This document shows, piece after piece, positions 9,506 to 19,864 of a stretch of DNA of 64,000 bases. Origin of the DNA: Saprospiraceae bacterium (lineage in GTDB: Bacteria; Bacteroidota; Bacteroidia; Chitinophagales; Saprospiraceae); the NCBI GenBank assembly GCA_019694255.1, contig JAIBCI010000054.1, positions 1 to 64,000 of the forward strand, read 5' to 3'. Position 1 is the first letter of the stretch; each line of letters begins with the position of its first letter. The notes beneath the pieces were generated by a model, which saw nothing but the letters and a program-made list of their open reading frames with translations, made no database searches and was not told where the DNA came from. Both the position numbers and the translations under genes were made by a program.

Positions 9506-10219
9506 TCAATTCAACGCAACACCTACTACAAATCCAAGCCAGGGTTTGTTTTGGTAGATCCATTCATTTCGGTCGCGACCTGTCAGATGATCAATGCCAA
9601 TTGAGAGGCCAAAACTGGCAAAGCTTGTCTCAGCAAATAGGGCAACGCCTCCTTGTAAACTCAAGCCACCGTATTCTTCTAGGACTCGTCCCAATGTAGA
9701 AAACGAATTGACGGAGGTAGTTCCAAGGCCAATGAAAGGTCCGGCGTCAACGCCCCAATGATAAAAGCCTAGCGTATTGCGATGTATGGGACTTTTGACA
9801 GAGGATATGCCAAATCGATCTTTTCGCCATCCTGCATAGATCGCCAGATTAAGGTCTGTGCTGATTTGTGCCGGCCTGCCTTGCCTGGCCATTCTGTATT
9901 TCATCAGGATCGATGTGAGGTCGACATCAAGTCCGGTCCTGTCAAACTGGAGATTTGGATTTAATTCAAATTTATCGTCATGGGTCTGTATGTCCATTAT
10001 ACTCTTTTCTGATATTCTCCCCTGATTGATTGAAAAAATGCTGATCTGATCCTGGTCAACCTGAACATATGTTTTCAATTTTGTCCCGTTATCTTTCAAA
10101 CGGTAATAACCGCTGTGAAAATCATGCCTTGATGCATTCTCAAGGACCCGGCATGAGCAAAATCCAATAATTGTCACAACAACACAGAGTACCCGACGAT
10201 ATAATAGAAATGAAGGCAT
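9506..10219 (-). CDS. Hypothetical lipoprotein or outer-membrane protein
   Basis: A 237-residue product if it starts at MPSFLLYRR (10219). An upstream in-frame ATG at 10282 would add 21 residues ahead of an otherwise clean signal peptide, so the shorter start is preferred. The signal region VLCVVVTIIGFCSC ends in a lipobox-like Cys. The C-terminal half has alternating hydrophobic and Gly residues (SLQGGVALFAETSFASFGLSIG) ending in GFVVGVALN, the look of outer-membrane beta strands. I do not recognise the family. Confidence 0.62.
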   Translation of the reverse strand: MPSFLLYRRVLCVVVTIIGFCSCRVLENASRHDFHSGYYRLKDNGTKLKTYVQVDQDQISIFSINQGRISEKSIMDIQTHDDKFELNPNLQFDRTGLDVDLTSILMKYRMARQGRPAQISTDLNLAIYAGWRKDRFGISSVKSPIHRNTLGFYHWGVDAGPFIGLGTTSVNSFSTLGRVLEEYGGLSLQGGVALFAETSFASFGLSIGIDHLTGRDRNEWIYQNKPWLGFVVGVALN

Positions 10220-10562
10220 TTGATTAAATGATTTAATATTAATTAATTTTTGTCGAGGTGTTAGAATATATTCTATCAACATTTGAGAAATAATGGCTAA
10301 GCGCTTAAAAGAACAAATTTTATTAACAACAATAGCTATAAAAGTGTATCTAACGTAAATAGTCTAAGTATCTTCGATTACGCTCTATTCTAATACTATT
10401 ATTACAGTACTGGAAGTAGGAAGATAGTTAATTTTCCAAGTTACCACATATGCATTGAATTAATACAAATGAGAAAAATTACAAATACGACACGCACGAA
10501 ATATTTCTGAATAAAGCTCTGACAGCATAACCTCGAAATCGTTCATCGCAATAACAACATAT

Positions 10563-13280
10563 TTAATTTTGCTCAACCCATAATTGCACGGCAAAGTTGA
10601 TTTCTCCATCCTGATATGCTTTGAAATTGGTGTGCCAGAAATTGTTAAGAACGTAGAGAAAAAGATTGGGGGCGGTTGCTGCTTCTTGTTTCCAGACTTT
10701 GGCGCCGCGGATCTGTGACTCATCAATGATTCCATTGGTCTCAGCCAGGGCAAGACCTGAGGTCCGTATATGAATGGAATGGTCGTCTTGATGTATTCTG
10801 ATAAAGCCTGGCGTACACACGAACTCGTAATTCGAACCCTGAAGCAGGGATTGTGGATACTGAAGCCAGGTGTCATCGCTTCCGTATTCGAGTTGATTGC
10901 ACCTGAATGGTAGAGCGATGTGTAATGATTCTTTGTTGCGCTGAATGCTTTTATGAATATTGAACCGAGCGGTCAGCAAATTTATTTTTTTATCGAGAAT
11001 GTAGCGAATCAGTACTTTCGGAAAGTAATCCATAGAGCCCATCACAATCCATTCCTTATGGAGCTCGTCTTCATGGACCAACTGTACATCTTGTATCTTT
11101 AGTCCGATGCGAAGAACCGAATTTGTGCCTTCGGAATAAATCAACTCAAAAGGTAGGTATTCGTTTCCGTTTGCTTCAAATGAATTTCCATCAGCAGAAA
11201 AAAGATGAATTCCGCCGTGCACTGAATCGATTTTCATTTCAAGCGGAATCGCGTTTTTTACCATTGAATTTTCAGTCTCATCGTCGTCAACAATAATTCC
11301 TTGCATAAGTCTCTTGTAGCGTACCTCAGCGCTGTCGAGAAAACTTTTTTTATACGCCCACTGCCTCGTTGTGAAAGGTATTTCGGGATCTGATATACTG
11401 CACCAGGATCCCCAGGTATGCTCATGGAACATGATTATGTCGCGATGTAGCGGATACCAGCTCGCAGAGTCATAGCGGCTGATTTTCCTCAGGCGACGTT
11501 CTGCTGAGATAATCTTGCGGCTGATTTCGCGATTGAGAATTTCTTCACGAGCGGTAGAATATGCCCCGTCTTCCCAGTATGGCGCAATCTCGCCACCGGA
11601 AATAACGGGTATTTTGACTCTGTACTTTCGGATGACTAAAACGTACAAACTGTCCAAATTCGAGATCTGGAGCTGTGGGCTGGAATACTTTTGATTCCAC
11701 TTCTTAACAAAAATATCCAGTGTGGTGTCCACAGGTCCATTGTCCGCATTTTTAGTGTAGCGCAACTGAATATCCTCCATGGGATAGGATGCAGCAGATA
11801 ATTCTGTCGCGTAATCGGATATCTTTTTTTCCCATCGAAACCCACGATCCTTATCAGGAATGTTATGGAAGTAAGAATAACCTTTGCCGGCCGTCCATAC
11901 GAGGATTGAATCCGCAGCATCCGGTTGTGGTTTCCAAAAGAATAGATGATCTCCCGTCTCACGGATAATTCCACCCACGCGATCGCCATGGTCGGGCAAA
12001 TTTTCAACATAATTAGGACCCAATGACAAGAAGGGAAGTTGTTGGGCGGTATAGGAACGAAGTGCCCAATAACTGACACCCGGAATATCTGTGATCATTG
12101 CGTTTCGAATCTTGCAACCGCTCATTTGCTCAATATATCGTGCATATTCGGTGGTCCAGCCATGTTCTTCTGGCTGACAGAGGCCGGTGAGAATATTCGC
12201 ATAATTGGCGGACAATGAAATCTGGCCTTTGCGTATATGATCAAAAAATCTTTTTTTAGAGATTGAATCACAAACCGACAAAAAGTTTTCTACAGCCCAT
12301 AATGATTCGATATGCCAATAGGCCCTGTTGCCACGTCGGGCGGCAGCTTCAATCCATGCCATGGCATCCATGATGTTTCGGGATTGAATTCTTGCCACTT
12401 CTTCTTGCAAATGCGAGTAGCCAATGTCATTGTGACTGTGATGGATGATATGAAATCGGTATGGCCGGACCGGATTGATGAGTATTGGAATGTGAACTGT
12501 TTTCCTTTGATTGACAAAAAACTGCAGGGTATCCTTGCCCTTGAAGTTTTCCGGATATAAAGCCAAATGAAAATTCTGATAGCCGTGCCTGAGTACATGA
12601 TGCGTTATTCCTTTGCGCGAGCGGATGGTAAGTTTATCATGATCCGGGCCAGGATAATCGATGATCATCTGAACCATGCGGCGGTGATTCTGACGGAGCA
12701 CGAGAGAAGTAGGCTGTACTTTTAACTTCCATCCTTCGCGATACATAAAGACCATCAGCCAATCACGACTTTCATGTTGTCGCCCCCGTATTCCGAATAC
12801 CAGATCTCCAGCCGGTACTGTTTTTAAGTGAATCTCCAGAAATCCAAATGCATCCTTGTTGATATCCTGCGCCATGCATCGGAAGGAATAACTTGCGCCG
12901 GAAATTTTGTCTTCTCCCTGAATCATGGCACCGGTTGTCATTTGTGGAACGGTATGAAATACAAAGAGTGGTTGATCATTGAGCATGACGTCGAAGTCCC
13001 GCTCTCCGGAACTGGTTCCGGTACTGTGTCCTATCAGAAACCGGAAACAGGCGTTGTGCTTAATTGTTCCGGACTGATCAACTGCGAATCGAATCAGTGA
13101 TTGGCCATTCGCACGGGTCAACAACGCGCTGTCTGCGAATTCATGCAGCGGTGACCAATATTTCAGTACTTCACCTTCCCTGGCACATACGAATTGAACG
13201 CATTGTGCAATCAGATGATTTATAGGTATAAGCATTGCAAGCTGTAGTGTGATGAACAGCAAAAGCTTTCTTCTAAGCAT
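10563..13280 (-). CDS. Secreted GH38-type alpha-mannosidase-like glycosidase
   Basis: A 905-residue exported protein. Translation is placed at MLRRKLLLFITL (13280), which gives a normal signal peptide ending LIAQ; an in-frame ATG at 13355 would add 25 polar residues. Residues about 275-560 carry the GH38 N-terminal catalytic domain: HSHNDIGY (His and Asp of the zinc site, about 281-285), WHIESLWAVENF, and ITDIPGVSYWAL, whose Asp near 398 fits the catalytic nucleophile position. The region before it (30-270) is a beta-rich domain, and the region after it resembles the all-beta C-terminal part of GH38 enzymes. There is no T9SS domain and no sugar-utilisation (susCD) neighbour, so the substrate is open. 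Confidence is high for the fold, lower for alpha-mannosidase activity. Confidence 0.82.
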   Translation of the reverse strand: MLRRKLLLFITLQLAMLIPINHLIAQCVQFVCAREGEVLKYWSPLHEFADSALLTRANGQSLIRFAVDQSGTIKHNACFRFLIGHSTGTSSGERDFDVMLNDQPLFVFHTVPQMTTGAMIQGEDKISGASYSFRCMAQDINKDAFGFLEIHLKTVPAGDLVFGIRGRQHESRDWLMVFMYREGWKLKVQPTSLVLRQNHRRMVQMIIDYPGPDHDKLTIRSRKGITHHVLRHGYQNFHLALYPENFKGKDTLQFFVNQRKTVHIPILINPVRPYRFHIIHHSHNDIGYSHLQEEVARIQSRNIMDAMAWIEAAARRGNRAYWHIESLWAVENFLSVCDSISKKRFFDHIRKGQISLSANYANILTGLCQPEEHGWTTEYARYIEQMSGCKIRNAMITDIPGVSYWALRSYTAQQLPFLSLGPNYVENLPDHGDRVGGIIRETGDHLFFWKPQPDAADSILVWTAGKGYSYFHNIPDKDRGFRWEKKISDYATELSAASYPMEDIQLRYTKNADNGPVDTTLDIFVKKWNQKYSSPQLQISNLDSLYVLVIRKYRVKIPVISGGEIAPYWEDGAYSTAREEILNREISRKIISAERRLRKISRYDSASWYPLHRDIIMFHEHTWGSWCSISDPEIPFTTRQWAYKKSFLDSAEVRYKRLMQGIIVDDDETENSMVKNAIPLEMKIDSVHGGIHLFSADGNSFEANGNEYLPFELIYSEGTNSVLRIGLKIQDVQLVHEDELHKEWIVMGSMDYFPKVLIRYILDKKINLLTARFNIHKSIQRNKESLHIALPFRCNQLEYGSDDTWLQYPQSLLQGSNYEFVCTPGFIRIHQDDHSIHIRTSGLALAETNGIIDESQIRGAKVWKQEAATAPNLFLYVLNNFWHTNFKAYQDGEINFAVQLWVEQN

Positions 13281-13707
13281 GACTCGGTTTGAGCTGCGCT
13301 TGGTTGTAGTTGACAATTTCCCGAAATTGTTATTCATCGCATTTCTATTCGACAAATATCCGAAATTAATCCTTCTTTCCGACTCAAGCCTATAAGGAAT
13401 GTCTTTATTAAAACTCTTTTAATTCAATCTAAATATTATAATCATTGCGAGTTTATGCTTAATGTAATTCAAAATATGAGTCATTTCCAAACGCAGCAAA
13501 TTATAAATGAATCTTTATAGACAATCGTAAATTTTTTATTATCAGTAAACTCTTATGAAATTAAATAATTGATATTTTTATGGATAACGTTCGGTAAAAG
13601 GTAATCAAAAAAACATTCTGTTTGGAGGCAATGCGGCACTTACTTGACATTGCTATAATTTAATCATATTCCCATTTTTACTTTTCACTACGTGTAATTA
13701 TTTACTA

Positions 13708-14931
13708 TTAATAGACCAAAATATTCGATACAAATCCCCGGGCATCCGTCAGTCCACAATAGGTCAGCGTCAGATAATGCTTGAAAATTCGTATTGAATA
13801 ATCCAGGTCCTTCACCTTCGATTTTTGGGCTAGAAGATTACGGATTTGCTCTTCATGCTTGCAAAATTGATCAAACCAGCAGAGCAATGTCCTGGGATAA
13901 GAAAGCGCCGGAAGGTCATTTCGATCTACATGCTTGAAGTACTTTTTGAAGATGTTCAGATTACTGCGTATCTCAGGTGTTGATCCTCCGGGAAAAATAT
14001 ACTTCGAAAGGAAGGGATCTACTTTGTAAAACCATTCACTGTGAAAAATGGAATGAATTAATGCGCGCCCACCGGGTTTCAATATCTGTGCCAGTCTCCG
14101 GTACATGATGTCATAATCGCGAATATGTTCCATGACACCGATGCTGATCACATAATCGTAACGTCCTTCAGCCAGAAGAATATCGCCGACTTCTACGGTG
14201 ACCAGGTGTTCCAAATGACGTCTGATGGCTTCATTTTTAACGTATTTGGCCTGAGCGGTGGAAAGTGTCAGGCCATGACAGCGAATACCAAATTTTTCTG
14301 CCATATAAAACAAACAGCCTCCCCAGCCGCAACCCAGATCTGCCAGTATTCCCGGATCCCCATATTTAATTTGAAGACGCCGGGCGTAAAAACCTAATTT
14401 ATTCTCCTGAGCTTCCTCAAGCTTTTGGGTGTCCTCATCCCATTTGCCACAACTGTACTGAATATAGCGGGCATCTAACCACTGCAGGTAAAATGCATTA
14501 GCATCCTCGTCCTGTTCAAACCAGTCGCTAAGACTATAGTGGGCATTGATATTTTCACTTCTGCTTAGACGATTGTAAAAATTCCTGTTAAACTTCGCTC
14601 TGAGAATAATAAAAATGTCCGCCAGTTTTAATTGCAGAAGTAATTTGAGATCATAGGTTGCCCTGACGAAAATATCCACAAAATGTCTGTAATACTGATC
14701 AGACACCTGTATCAACCCTTCGCAATAGGCTTCACCAAGTCCCAGTGAGCCTTCTTTGAATATCCTTTGTAAGACTTCTTCAGAACGCAGAATAAGTACC
14801 GGAATGATTTTTTCGCTTGCTCCAATCTGCGCAATTGATCCGTCCAGGTTGATTTCAAAGGAATATTCAGGAACGACCGACACATACGATCTTACCAGTC
14901 TCAAGAAGGTATTTGAAAACGAACCTCCCAT
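13708..14931 (-). CDS. Cyclopropane-fatty-acyl-phospholipid synthase family methyltransferase
   Basis: A 407-residue enzyme of the CFA synthase (SAM-dependent) family, which adds a methylene group across double bonds of membrane lipid acyl chains. Visible motifs are HYSLSDWF (about 131-138), QYSCGKW (158-164), the SAM loop LADLGCGWGG (196-205) and VISIGVMEHIRD, followed by FPGGSTPEI. The N-terminal ~110 residues match the small lipid-binding domain of full-length CFA enzymes. It stands alone, with AT-rich gaps on both sides. Confidence 0.93.
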   Translation of the reverse strand: MGGSFSNTFLRLVRSYVSVVPEYSFEINLDGSIAQIGASEKIIPVLILRSEEVLQRIFKEGSLGLGEAYCEGLIQVSDQYYRHFVDIFVRATYDLKLLLQLKLADIFIILRAKFNRNFYNRLSRSENINAHYSLSDWFEQDEDANAFYLQWLDARYIQYSCGKWDEDTQKLEEAQENKLGFYARRLQIKYGDPGILADLGCGWGGCLFYMAEKFGIRCHGLTLSTAQAKYVKNEAIRRHLEHLVTVEVGDILLAEGRYDYVISIGVMEHIRDYDIMYRRLAQILKPGGRALIHSIFHSEWFYKVDPFLSKYIFPGGSTPEIRSNLNIFKKYFKHVDRNDLPALSYPRTLLCWFDQFCKHEEQIRNLLAQKSKVKDLDYSIRIFKHYLTLTYCGLTDARGFVSNILVY

Positions 14932-15080
14932 CCCTTAATTGTATTTTCATCTTCAGTGTAAATATAATAAAAAATATCTTAAAGATGAAATTATTTCCAA
15001 TCTTTCCCTTGTTTGCGATCTTCAGTTTTCGGAAAAAATTAATAGTGATAATTTTATATCAGATTTGTCAAATAGGTATT

Positions 15081-16703
15081 TTACTTAGAAAAAATAATTT
15101 TTTTAGAAAAGGACTTGGTTTCGGACTGGATAATTAAGAAAATTGTCCCGGACAATTCGCAATTGATTCTTACTTCATTTATACCCTTCCTCAGATTTCC
15201 CTTGAGAATCTCCCTACCGGTAAAGTCCGTCAAAAGATAATCAGCCTGCACAGGACTTTGGATAAACAATTCTCCGTTGGAAGGATTGGGCCAGGTTGAA
15301 AAAGCAAGACCTGTTTCCTGATGATCATTGAGAGAGCTGATTAACACGTTTCGATCTGGCATGGTGTCCAGCTGAAGTTTCCATCCATGGTTGCGACAAC
15401 ATCTTGCATAGGCTCCCCGGTAAGTCCAGGCATACGAATCTCCATTAAAGTCTTTTGTTGCATCCTTGTATTTCAAAGTAATAGTATCTGGTGTAAGGGT
15501 GCCGGTCAACTGGCCAGCCTTCGGAAATAAATCAAGATCAAGGATAGTATTCCTGGCAGCAAGAACATAGGATGAAGCGTTATTGTAAGTATCCTTGACG
15601 TTGTCAATTTCATTTGAGAAATTGCTAATAGGGTTTGGTGCAAAAACGGCATTGGCATAGCAATCTTGGACAAATCCCGGTGCGGGATTATACAGTCTTA
15701 CGCCTCCGGAGGTATTTGCCGCCAACAGCGTGTTGTGAAAAAAGTGTATTGTTTGCGGATTGACGCCATTTTGCGGTGTGAAGTACACTGCCCTAATTCC
15801 TGCGGGATCAAAATGATTGACAAAAATGTTGTCATACATGATAATATTTCCCGTACCCTGGTACAATGCTTCAACCGGATTATTGTAAAAAAAATTACCA
15901 TAGATCTCATAATAATCTTTCGCGCCCCAGCCGCTCGTTGGAAATCCTCCAGTCAATAAATTGGGTCTAGCATTACCTCCTCCGGATGAAGTGGAATCTT
16001 TAGTAAAAACGTTATAACGAATTGTTGTATGCGCATCGATCATGGTCTCCGGAAGAACATCCCTTGATCCATTAAATTGGTGTTTGATTTGCATATTGTA
16101 ACCGACGGTAGAAGCGATATAATTGTATTCTATGATTCCATTTACAAATGGCATAGTTCCATCTGAATTGCCAAGATAAAGGCCAGTGCCAGCGCCAATG
16201 ATTTTGTTCTTGCGGATTACCCAATTCCAGGAAGGGCATTTCGTGCTGATCCCAACGGCTTGCTGATCAATTCCATAGCCAACAATTGTTGTATACTGAA
16301 TTGTAATATCATGGGTCCAGTTGCCGGCTGTACCTTCTGCCTTTACCGCATCGACAAATTGATTTTTTCCATCCAGCATGAAATGGCTAAGGACTAAAAA
16401 GGAGCATTTGGTTAGACTGACCGTATTGCAACAGGCATTTCCAATGAATATGGTGGATTGACCTGAACCCACAATTACAATGGGTTGACCGGGTTTGCCA
16501 TTGATGTTTACCAGTTTCATATTATTGGCATAGGTGCCTGGCTCCAGTAAAAGTGTATCTCCGGGTTGTAGTACCCCAATTTTCTGAAGGTAATTACCTG
16601 TATTGCCTGAGATAGTATTGGCATTGCCGTGAATGGGCAGGCCTAGGAGTCCTATGAAATACAGGGCTAGTATTTGAATTGGAATAGCAATGAATTTATT
16701 CAT
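15081..16703 (-). CDS. Secreted right-handed beta-helix protein with T9SS sorting domain
   Basis: A 540-residue exported protein. A signal peptide (1-30) comes first, then DTLLLEPGTYANN and GQPIVIVGSG, typical of the first turns of pectate-lyase-like parallel beta-helices. After these come repeated short strands with N and G turns (YTTIVGYG, NKIIGAGTGLYLGN, YNYIAST, YGNFFYNN, YDNIFVN). The C-terminus is a T9SS type A domain with STWPNPSNGELFIQSP, LLTDFTGREILKGNL and EVRINCELSGTIFLII. Such folds bind or cleave polysaccharides, but no lyase active site is obvious, so a structural or adhesive role is equally possible. Confidence 0.88.
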   Translation of the reverse strand: MNKFIAIPIQILALYFIGLLGLPIHGNANTISGNTGNYLQKIGVLQPGDTLLLEPGTYANNMKLVNINGKPGQPIVIVGSGQSTIFIGNACCNTVSLTKCSFLVLSHFMLDGKNQFVDAVKAEGTAGNWTHDITIQYTTIVGYGIDQQAVGISTKCPSWNWVIRKNKIIGAGTGLYLGNSDGTMPFVNGIIEYNYIASTVGYNMQIKHQFNGSRDVLPETMIDAHTTIRYNVFTKDSTSSGGGNARPNLLTGGFPTSGWGAKDYYEIYGNFFYNNPVEALYQGTGNIIMYDNIFVNHFDPAGIRAVYFTPQNGVNPQTIHFFHNTLLAANTSGGVRLYNPAPGFVQDCYANAVFAPNPISNFSNEIDNVKDTYNNASSYVLAARNTILDLDLFPKAGQLTGTLTPDTITLKYKDATKDFNGDSYAWTYRGAYARCCRNHGWKLQLDTMPDRNVLISSLNDHQETGLAFSTWPNPSNGELFIQSPVQADYLLTDFTGREILKGNLRKGINEVRINCELSGTIFLIIQSETKSFSKKIIFSK

Positions 16704-16772
16704 ACGTCCTGGGTTAACTTCAAAAATTAATCTAATTTTAATATAAGAGCTTGATGTATTGGATAAAATAAT

Positions 16773-17357
16773 TTATTGTATTGTCTTTCGTACATCGTTG
16801 AGAACGCCATGGGGGTTTACGGGACGGAAAAATCTGGCCACAGAAATTCCAACAAATGCCACAGCGCTATTGGTTGTTTGTCCGCTGAAATAGTACTGTC
16901 CGAAATAAATATTAAAATGAATTTTGGGATTCATGCAATATTCAATGCCGGAGGTAAATTCGAGCATCAGGTATTGTGATGCATTCAATACGACACCCAC
17001 ACCTGGTGTAAAGGTATTGACAAATTTGCCGACTTGAAAAATATTGAGATTGGGCCTGAATTCAAGATACCATGCCGTATCCCTGGTTCTAACCTTCGCG
17101 CAATTGGTTCTACCGATATCCAGTGCCAGGGTAAATACTTCCTGCCACTGTTTGCCAATCTCGAAATCCGGACTGAATTTGGCTCCAAGACTCCCTGGGT
17201 TGTTGGTGATGGATGGGGCGAATGAACAATACCAAATGGAAGATTGATCCGATTGCTGAGAAAATGATACACCGTTATACAACGTAAGCAGTAAAATGAA
17301 AAAAATGGAGCGCGAAGTCACTTGATCAGTATATGCAACAATCTCACAATTTTTCAT
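16773..17357 (-). CDS. Hypothetical exported protein, probably outer-membrane beta-barrel
   Basis: A 194-residue product if it starts at MKNCEIVAY (17357), which places a signal peptide (SIFFILLLTLYNGVSFSQ) about 20 residues in. An ATG at 17393 would add 12 residues. The rest alternates polar and hydrophobic residues (WYLEFRPNLNIFQVGKFVNTFTPGVGVVLN, shown here only as pattern evidence for its first 20: strands and Gly turns) and ends with a barrel-like strand FVGISVARFF. It lies a few bases downstream of the VOC gene on the same strand and may share its promoter at 17817-17848. Family not recognised. Confidence 0.6.
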   Translation of the reverse strand: MKNCEIVAYTDQVTSRSIFFILLLTLYNGVSFSQQSDQSSIWYCSFAPSITNNPGSLGAKFSPDFEIGKQWQEVFTLALDIGRTNCAKVRTRDTAWYLEFRPNLNIFQVGKFVNTFTPGVGVVLNASQYLMLEFTSGIEYCMNPKIHFNIYFGQYYFSGQTTNSAVAFVGISVARFFRPVNPHGVLNDVRKTIQ

Positions 17358-17395
17358 AAATAATGCTTCTTTATGATGCAAGATATTTCCCATTG

Positions 17396-17764
17396 CTATG
17401 CGGCACTTGGATCCTGCTGATGTAAGCCATGAATATTGTCATCGGGATCCTTAAAATAGCTGAGCCAGCCAACGCCCGGAATAGCTGTTTTTGGGACGAC
17501 GATTGTTCCACCGGCTTTGACGACATTTTGCATGGCCTGATCAATTTGGATGACATTGATTGAATTGGTCATCGGTTGCATTGGATCCCTTTTTTTCATA
17601 ATGGCTCCGTTAATCCCGGGCAGGGATGGATCACCTGTCATGGCGAGCCAGTAGGGCTCATTACCAAATTGCTGGAAATCCCATCCAAAGGCTTCCCTGA
17701 AAAATTGCACCGTACGCTCCGGCTCATTGCAGGGTATTTCGAAATGAACAACTCTGTTACTCAT
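17396..17764 (-). CDS. VOC family protein (glyoxalase/bleomycin-resistance fold)
   Basis: A 122-residue single-domain VOC protein. It begins VVHFEIPCNEPERTVQFFREAFGW, of which the opening VVHFEI holds the first metal-ligand position, and ends FKDPDDNIHGLHQQDP, the usual second half-module. AGGTIVVPKTAIPGVGW is the typical link. Such proteins are often small metal-dependent enzymes or ligand binders; no specific substrate is evident. A strong minus-strand promoter lies 53 bases upstream. Confidence 0.87.
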   Translation of the reverse strand: MSNRVVHFEIPCNEPERTVQFFREAFGWDFQQFGNEPYWLAMTGDPSLPGINGAIMKKRDPMQPMTNSINVIQIDQAMQNVVKAGGTIVVPKTAIPGVGWLSYFKDPDDNIHGLHQQDPSAA

Positions 17765-17816
17765 ATTTCAGGTTTTTTACAAATTATACTTTCTATTATT
17801 ATATGTTGACAAAGAA

Positions 17817-17848
17817 CAAATATATCCAATTCACTTTTGGAAAACAAA
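17817..17848 (-). promoter_or_regulatory. Bacteroidota-type promoter for the VOC gene
   Basis: On the minus strand the order is TTTG (17848-17845), 20 bases, then TATATTTG (17824-17817), an exact match to the Bacteroidota consensus TTTG-N19-21-TAnnTTTG. Transcription should start near 17810, leaving a leader of about 45 bases before the ATG at 17764. Confidence 0.6.
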
Positions 17849-18277
17849 TTTTTAAAATCATATTTTTTTGAACTTGAATTGAGTCTTCAATTTGGCTGGA
17901 AAATTTTTCAATATAACTAAATTAAAAGACTAAAATAGTTTTTGCCTATGGCTTCCTCGCAATGTACAAGAAAGTCAAATCTGCAAGTCTTTAATGAATG
18001 GACGAGTATGTAGGCGGTAACTTTGAGAATGAGATGATGTCAAAAAGAATATAAAAAAAAATTTGTTAATATACAATCTTAAGCAGCTTTAGGAAATACT
18101 AATGGTCCAATCATCTCCTTCAATTCAAATTAGCGGTGCAAATTCTTTATGTATATGGATTTTTATGCAATAAGATCTTTTGTAAACCGTATTTGAATGT
18201 CAATGGTATACTGTGCGCTGAAAAGCACTTCAACGGGATGCATTTTCGACAAGTTATTTTAATGAACAATCCGGAAA
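17849..18277. other. Intergenic stretch with no supported gene
   Basis: About 430 AT-rich bases between the VOC promoter and the end of the SDR gene. I see no open frame of convincing composition, no tRNA-like fold and no repeat. Confidence 0.5.
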
Positions 18278-19000
18278 CTATCCGTTCATCCTTGTAAATG
18301 CTGCTTTCAGTCCATCCGGGCCCATTTGTGTCAGTGAATCGCTCATGCCAAAAGTAATTTCATTTTTGCCCGCGCGCAGTTGTTTGAACACTGCTTCCAC
18401 AAATTCACTCACGGGTGGAAATGCATCGTGAAGTCCCTTGCCTCCAAGATCTGTATTGAGTGCCGGAGGGATGATTTCAATGACTTCAATATTATTTTCA
18501 CTCAGCAAATGTCTGAGTGATAAGGTCAAAGAATGAATAAATGATTTTGTAGCACTGTACACAGGCACTTTAGCCATGGGGACAAAGGCAAGGCCTGATG
18601 AAACATTCACCAATGTATTTAACGAAGGAAGATTGAGAAACAGGTGACAAAGGTGCATAGGGGCGATGAGGTTGGTACTGATCTCTTCCATGGCCCTTGT
18701 ATAAAAATTCTCATCGGTCACTTTCATCCATTGCTGAATGCCTGCATTGTTGATGAGTACATTCAGATCCGGATACTCAGTTGCCACCCATTGAAATAAA
18801 GAAATCCGCTCTTCCTCCTTCGACAGATCGCAGACTTTCGTTATAATTCCAGGAATATTTAGTTTGGCTGCTTCCAAGGCTTCGGGTCTTCTGCCACAGA
18901 TTATAACCATATTGTTTTCACGGACAAATTGTTCGGCCAGGCCTAAGCCTATTCCGCTTGCTCCACCGGTAATCAGGATTTTGTTGCCAGATATTTTCAT
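18278..19000 (-). CDS. Short-chain dehydrogenase/reductase (SDR), DltE-like
   Basis: A 240-residue NAD(P)-binding Rossmann enzyme. The cofactor loop is ITGGASGIGLG (about residues 10-20), NNAG lies near residue 85, and the catalytic YSATK follows at about 150 with the partner Ser in NVSSGLAF. CGRRPEAL after strand 2 suggests NADPH preference. Substrate unknown; closest in style to the DltE-like group. A CAAAGGTA sequence (19035-19042, minus-strand TACCTTTG) is a possible -7 box upstream, without a clear -33. Confidence 0.9.
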   Translation of the reverse strand: MKISGNKILITGGASGIGLGLAEQFVRENNMVIICGRRPEALEAAKLNIPGIITKVCDLSKEEERISLFQWVATEYPDLNVLINNAGIQQWMKVTDENFYTRAMEEISTNLIAPMHLCHLFLNLPSLNTLVNVSSGLAFVPMAKVPVYSATKSFIHSLTLSLRHLLSENNIEVIEIIPPALNTDLGGKGLHDAFPPVSEFVEAVFKQLRAGKNEITFGMSDSLTQMGPDGLKAAFTRMNG

Positions 19001-19190
19001 GAATTTATTTTTCTAATGTTATAGGTATTGGCAACAAAGGTAAATTAACAATCGACTCTAATTGGCCTTATGGCTTTTTAAGTTGCTGATCACGATACTT
19101 CAATAGCCTCCTGACTTGCGAAATGAATTATTTCAAATCTGAATGAGTTAAAGAATGTCGTATTGAGAATGCTTTTCGTATAAAATCGTT

Positions 19191-19760
19191 TTAGTTATTC
19201 TTTTTATTTTCAGCATTCAAAAGTCGGCTTGCCATAATTGTTGCGAGTACCTGGACGCAGCCCATTGTGATAAAAAGTACTTCAAACGACATAAAATGGG
19301 TAATCAACCCGCCGATACCGAACGATATACCCGTGACAATCTGGGATTGTCCGGTTGATAATCCCCAACCGTATGAATCGTGTTCTTCCGTTAAGTTTTT
19401 AGCGAACAAAGCATCCCATGCTGGCGTTCCAATGGCCTCGGCCACACCGAGTCCTGCTTGTACGAAAAACAATTGTATTGGAGAACGCACAAACAGATAT
19501 CCAAAAGTAAATAAGGCATTTATCGCATAACCGATAACCATTACATGGGCCTTATAAGGCTTCTTATTCAAGAGCTTTCCAGTGATGATATAGACCAATC
19601 CGGTGACGACCAGATAGGTTGACCAGGCCCAGGTTATGTCGAGGATATCTCCACCGACCTTTTCTGCAAAGACTGCAAATAGCGGACCGAGCATTCCTTC
19701 TCCAAAGTACCAAATGTTGGCGCAAAGGAGCAATATTTTGGTAACGCGGGTTAATTTCAT
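19191..19760 (-). CDS. Half-size MFS-like transporter (about six helices)
   Basis: A 189-residue membrane protein with about six hydrophobic helices. KLLNKKPYKAHVMV between helices 2 and 3 resembles the MFS loop 2-3 region, and GLGVAEAIGTPAWDALFAK resembles the helix 4-5 signature. Standard MFS transporters have twelve helices and about 400 residues, so this is a single six-helix bundle that would need to dimerise, or a truncated gene. No matching second half is seen in the flanking bases. Confidence 0.75.
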   Translation of the reverse strand: MKLTRVTKILLLCANIWYFGEGMLGPLFAVFAEKVGGDILDITWAWSTYLVVTGLVYIITGKLLNKKPYKAHVMVIGYAINALFTFGYLFVRSPIQLFFVQAGLGVAEAIGTPAWDALFAKNLTEEHDSYGWGLSTGQSQIVTGISFGIGGLITHFMSFEVLFITMGCVQVLATIMASRLLNAENKKNN

Positions 19761-19864
19761 TCTGGGATTATCTATAATTGACTTTAATGCTTACAATAGA
19801 TATAAGGTTGATGGGAAGAAGATTGTACCTGCCACATCATCCAGTCTTATGTGAAAGAGACATT

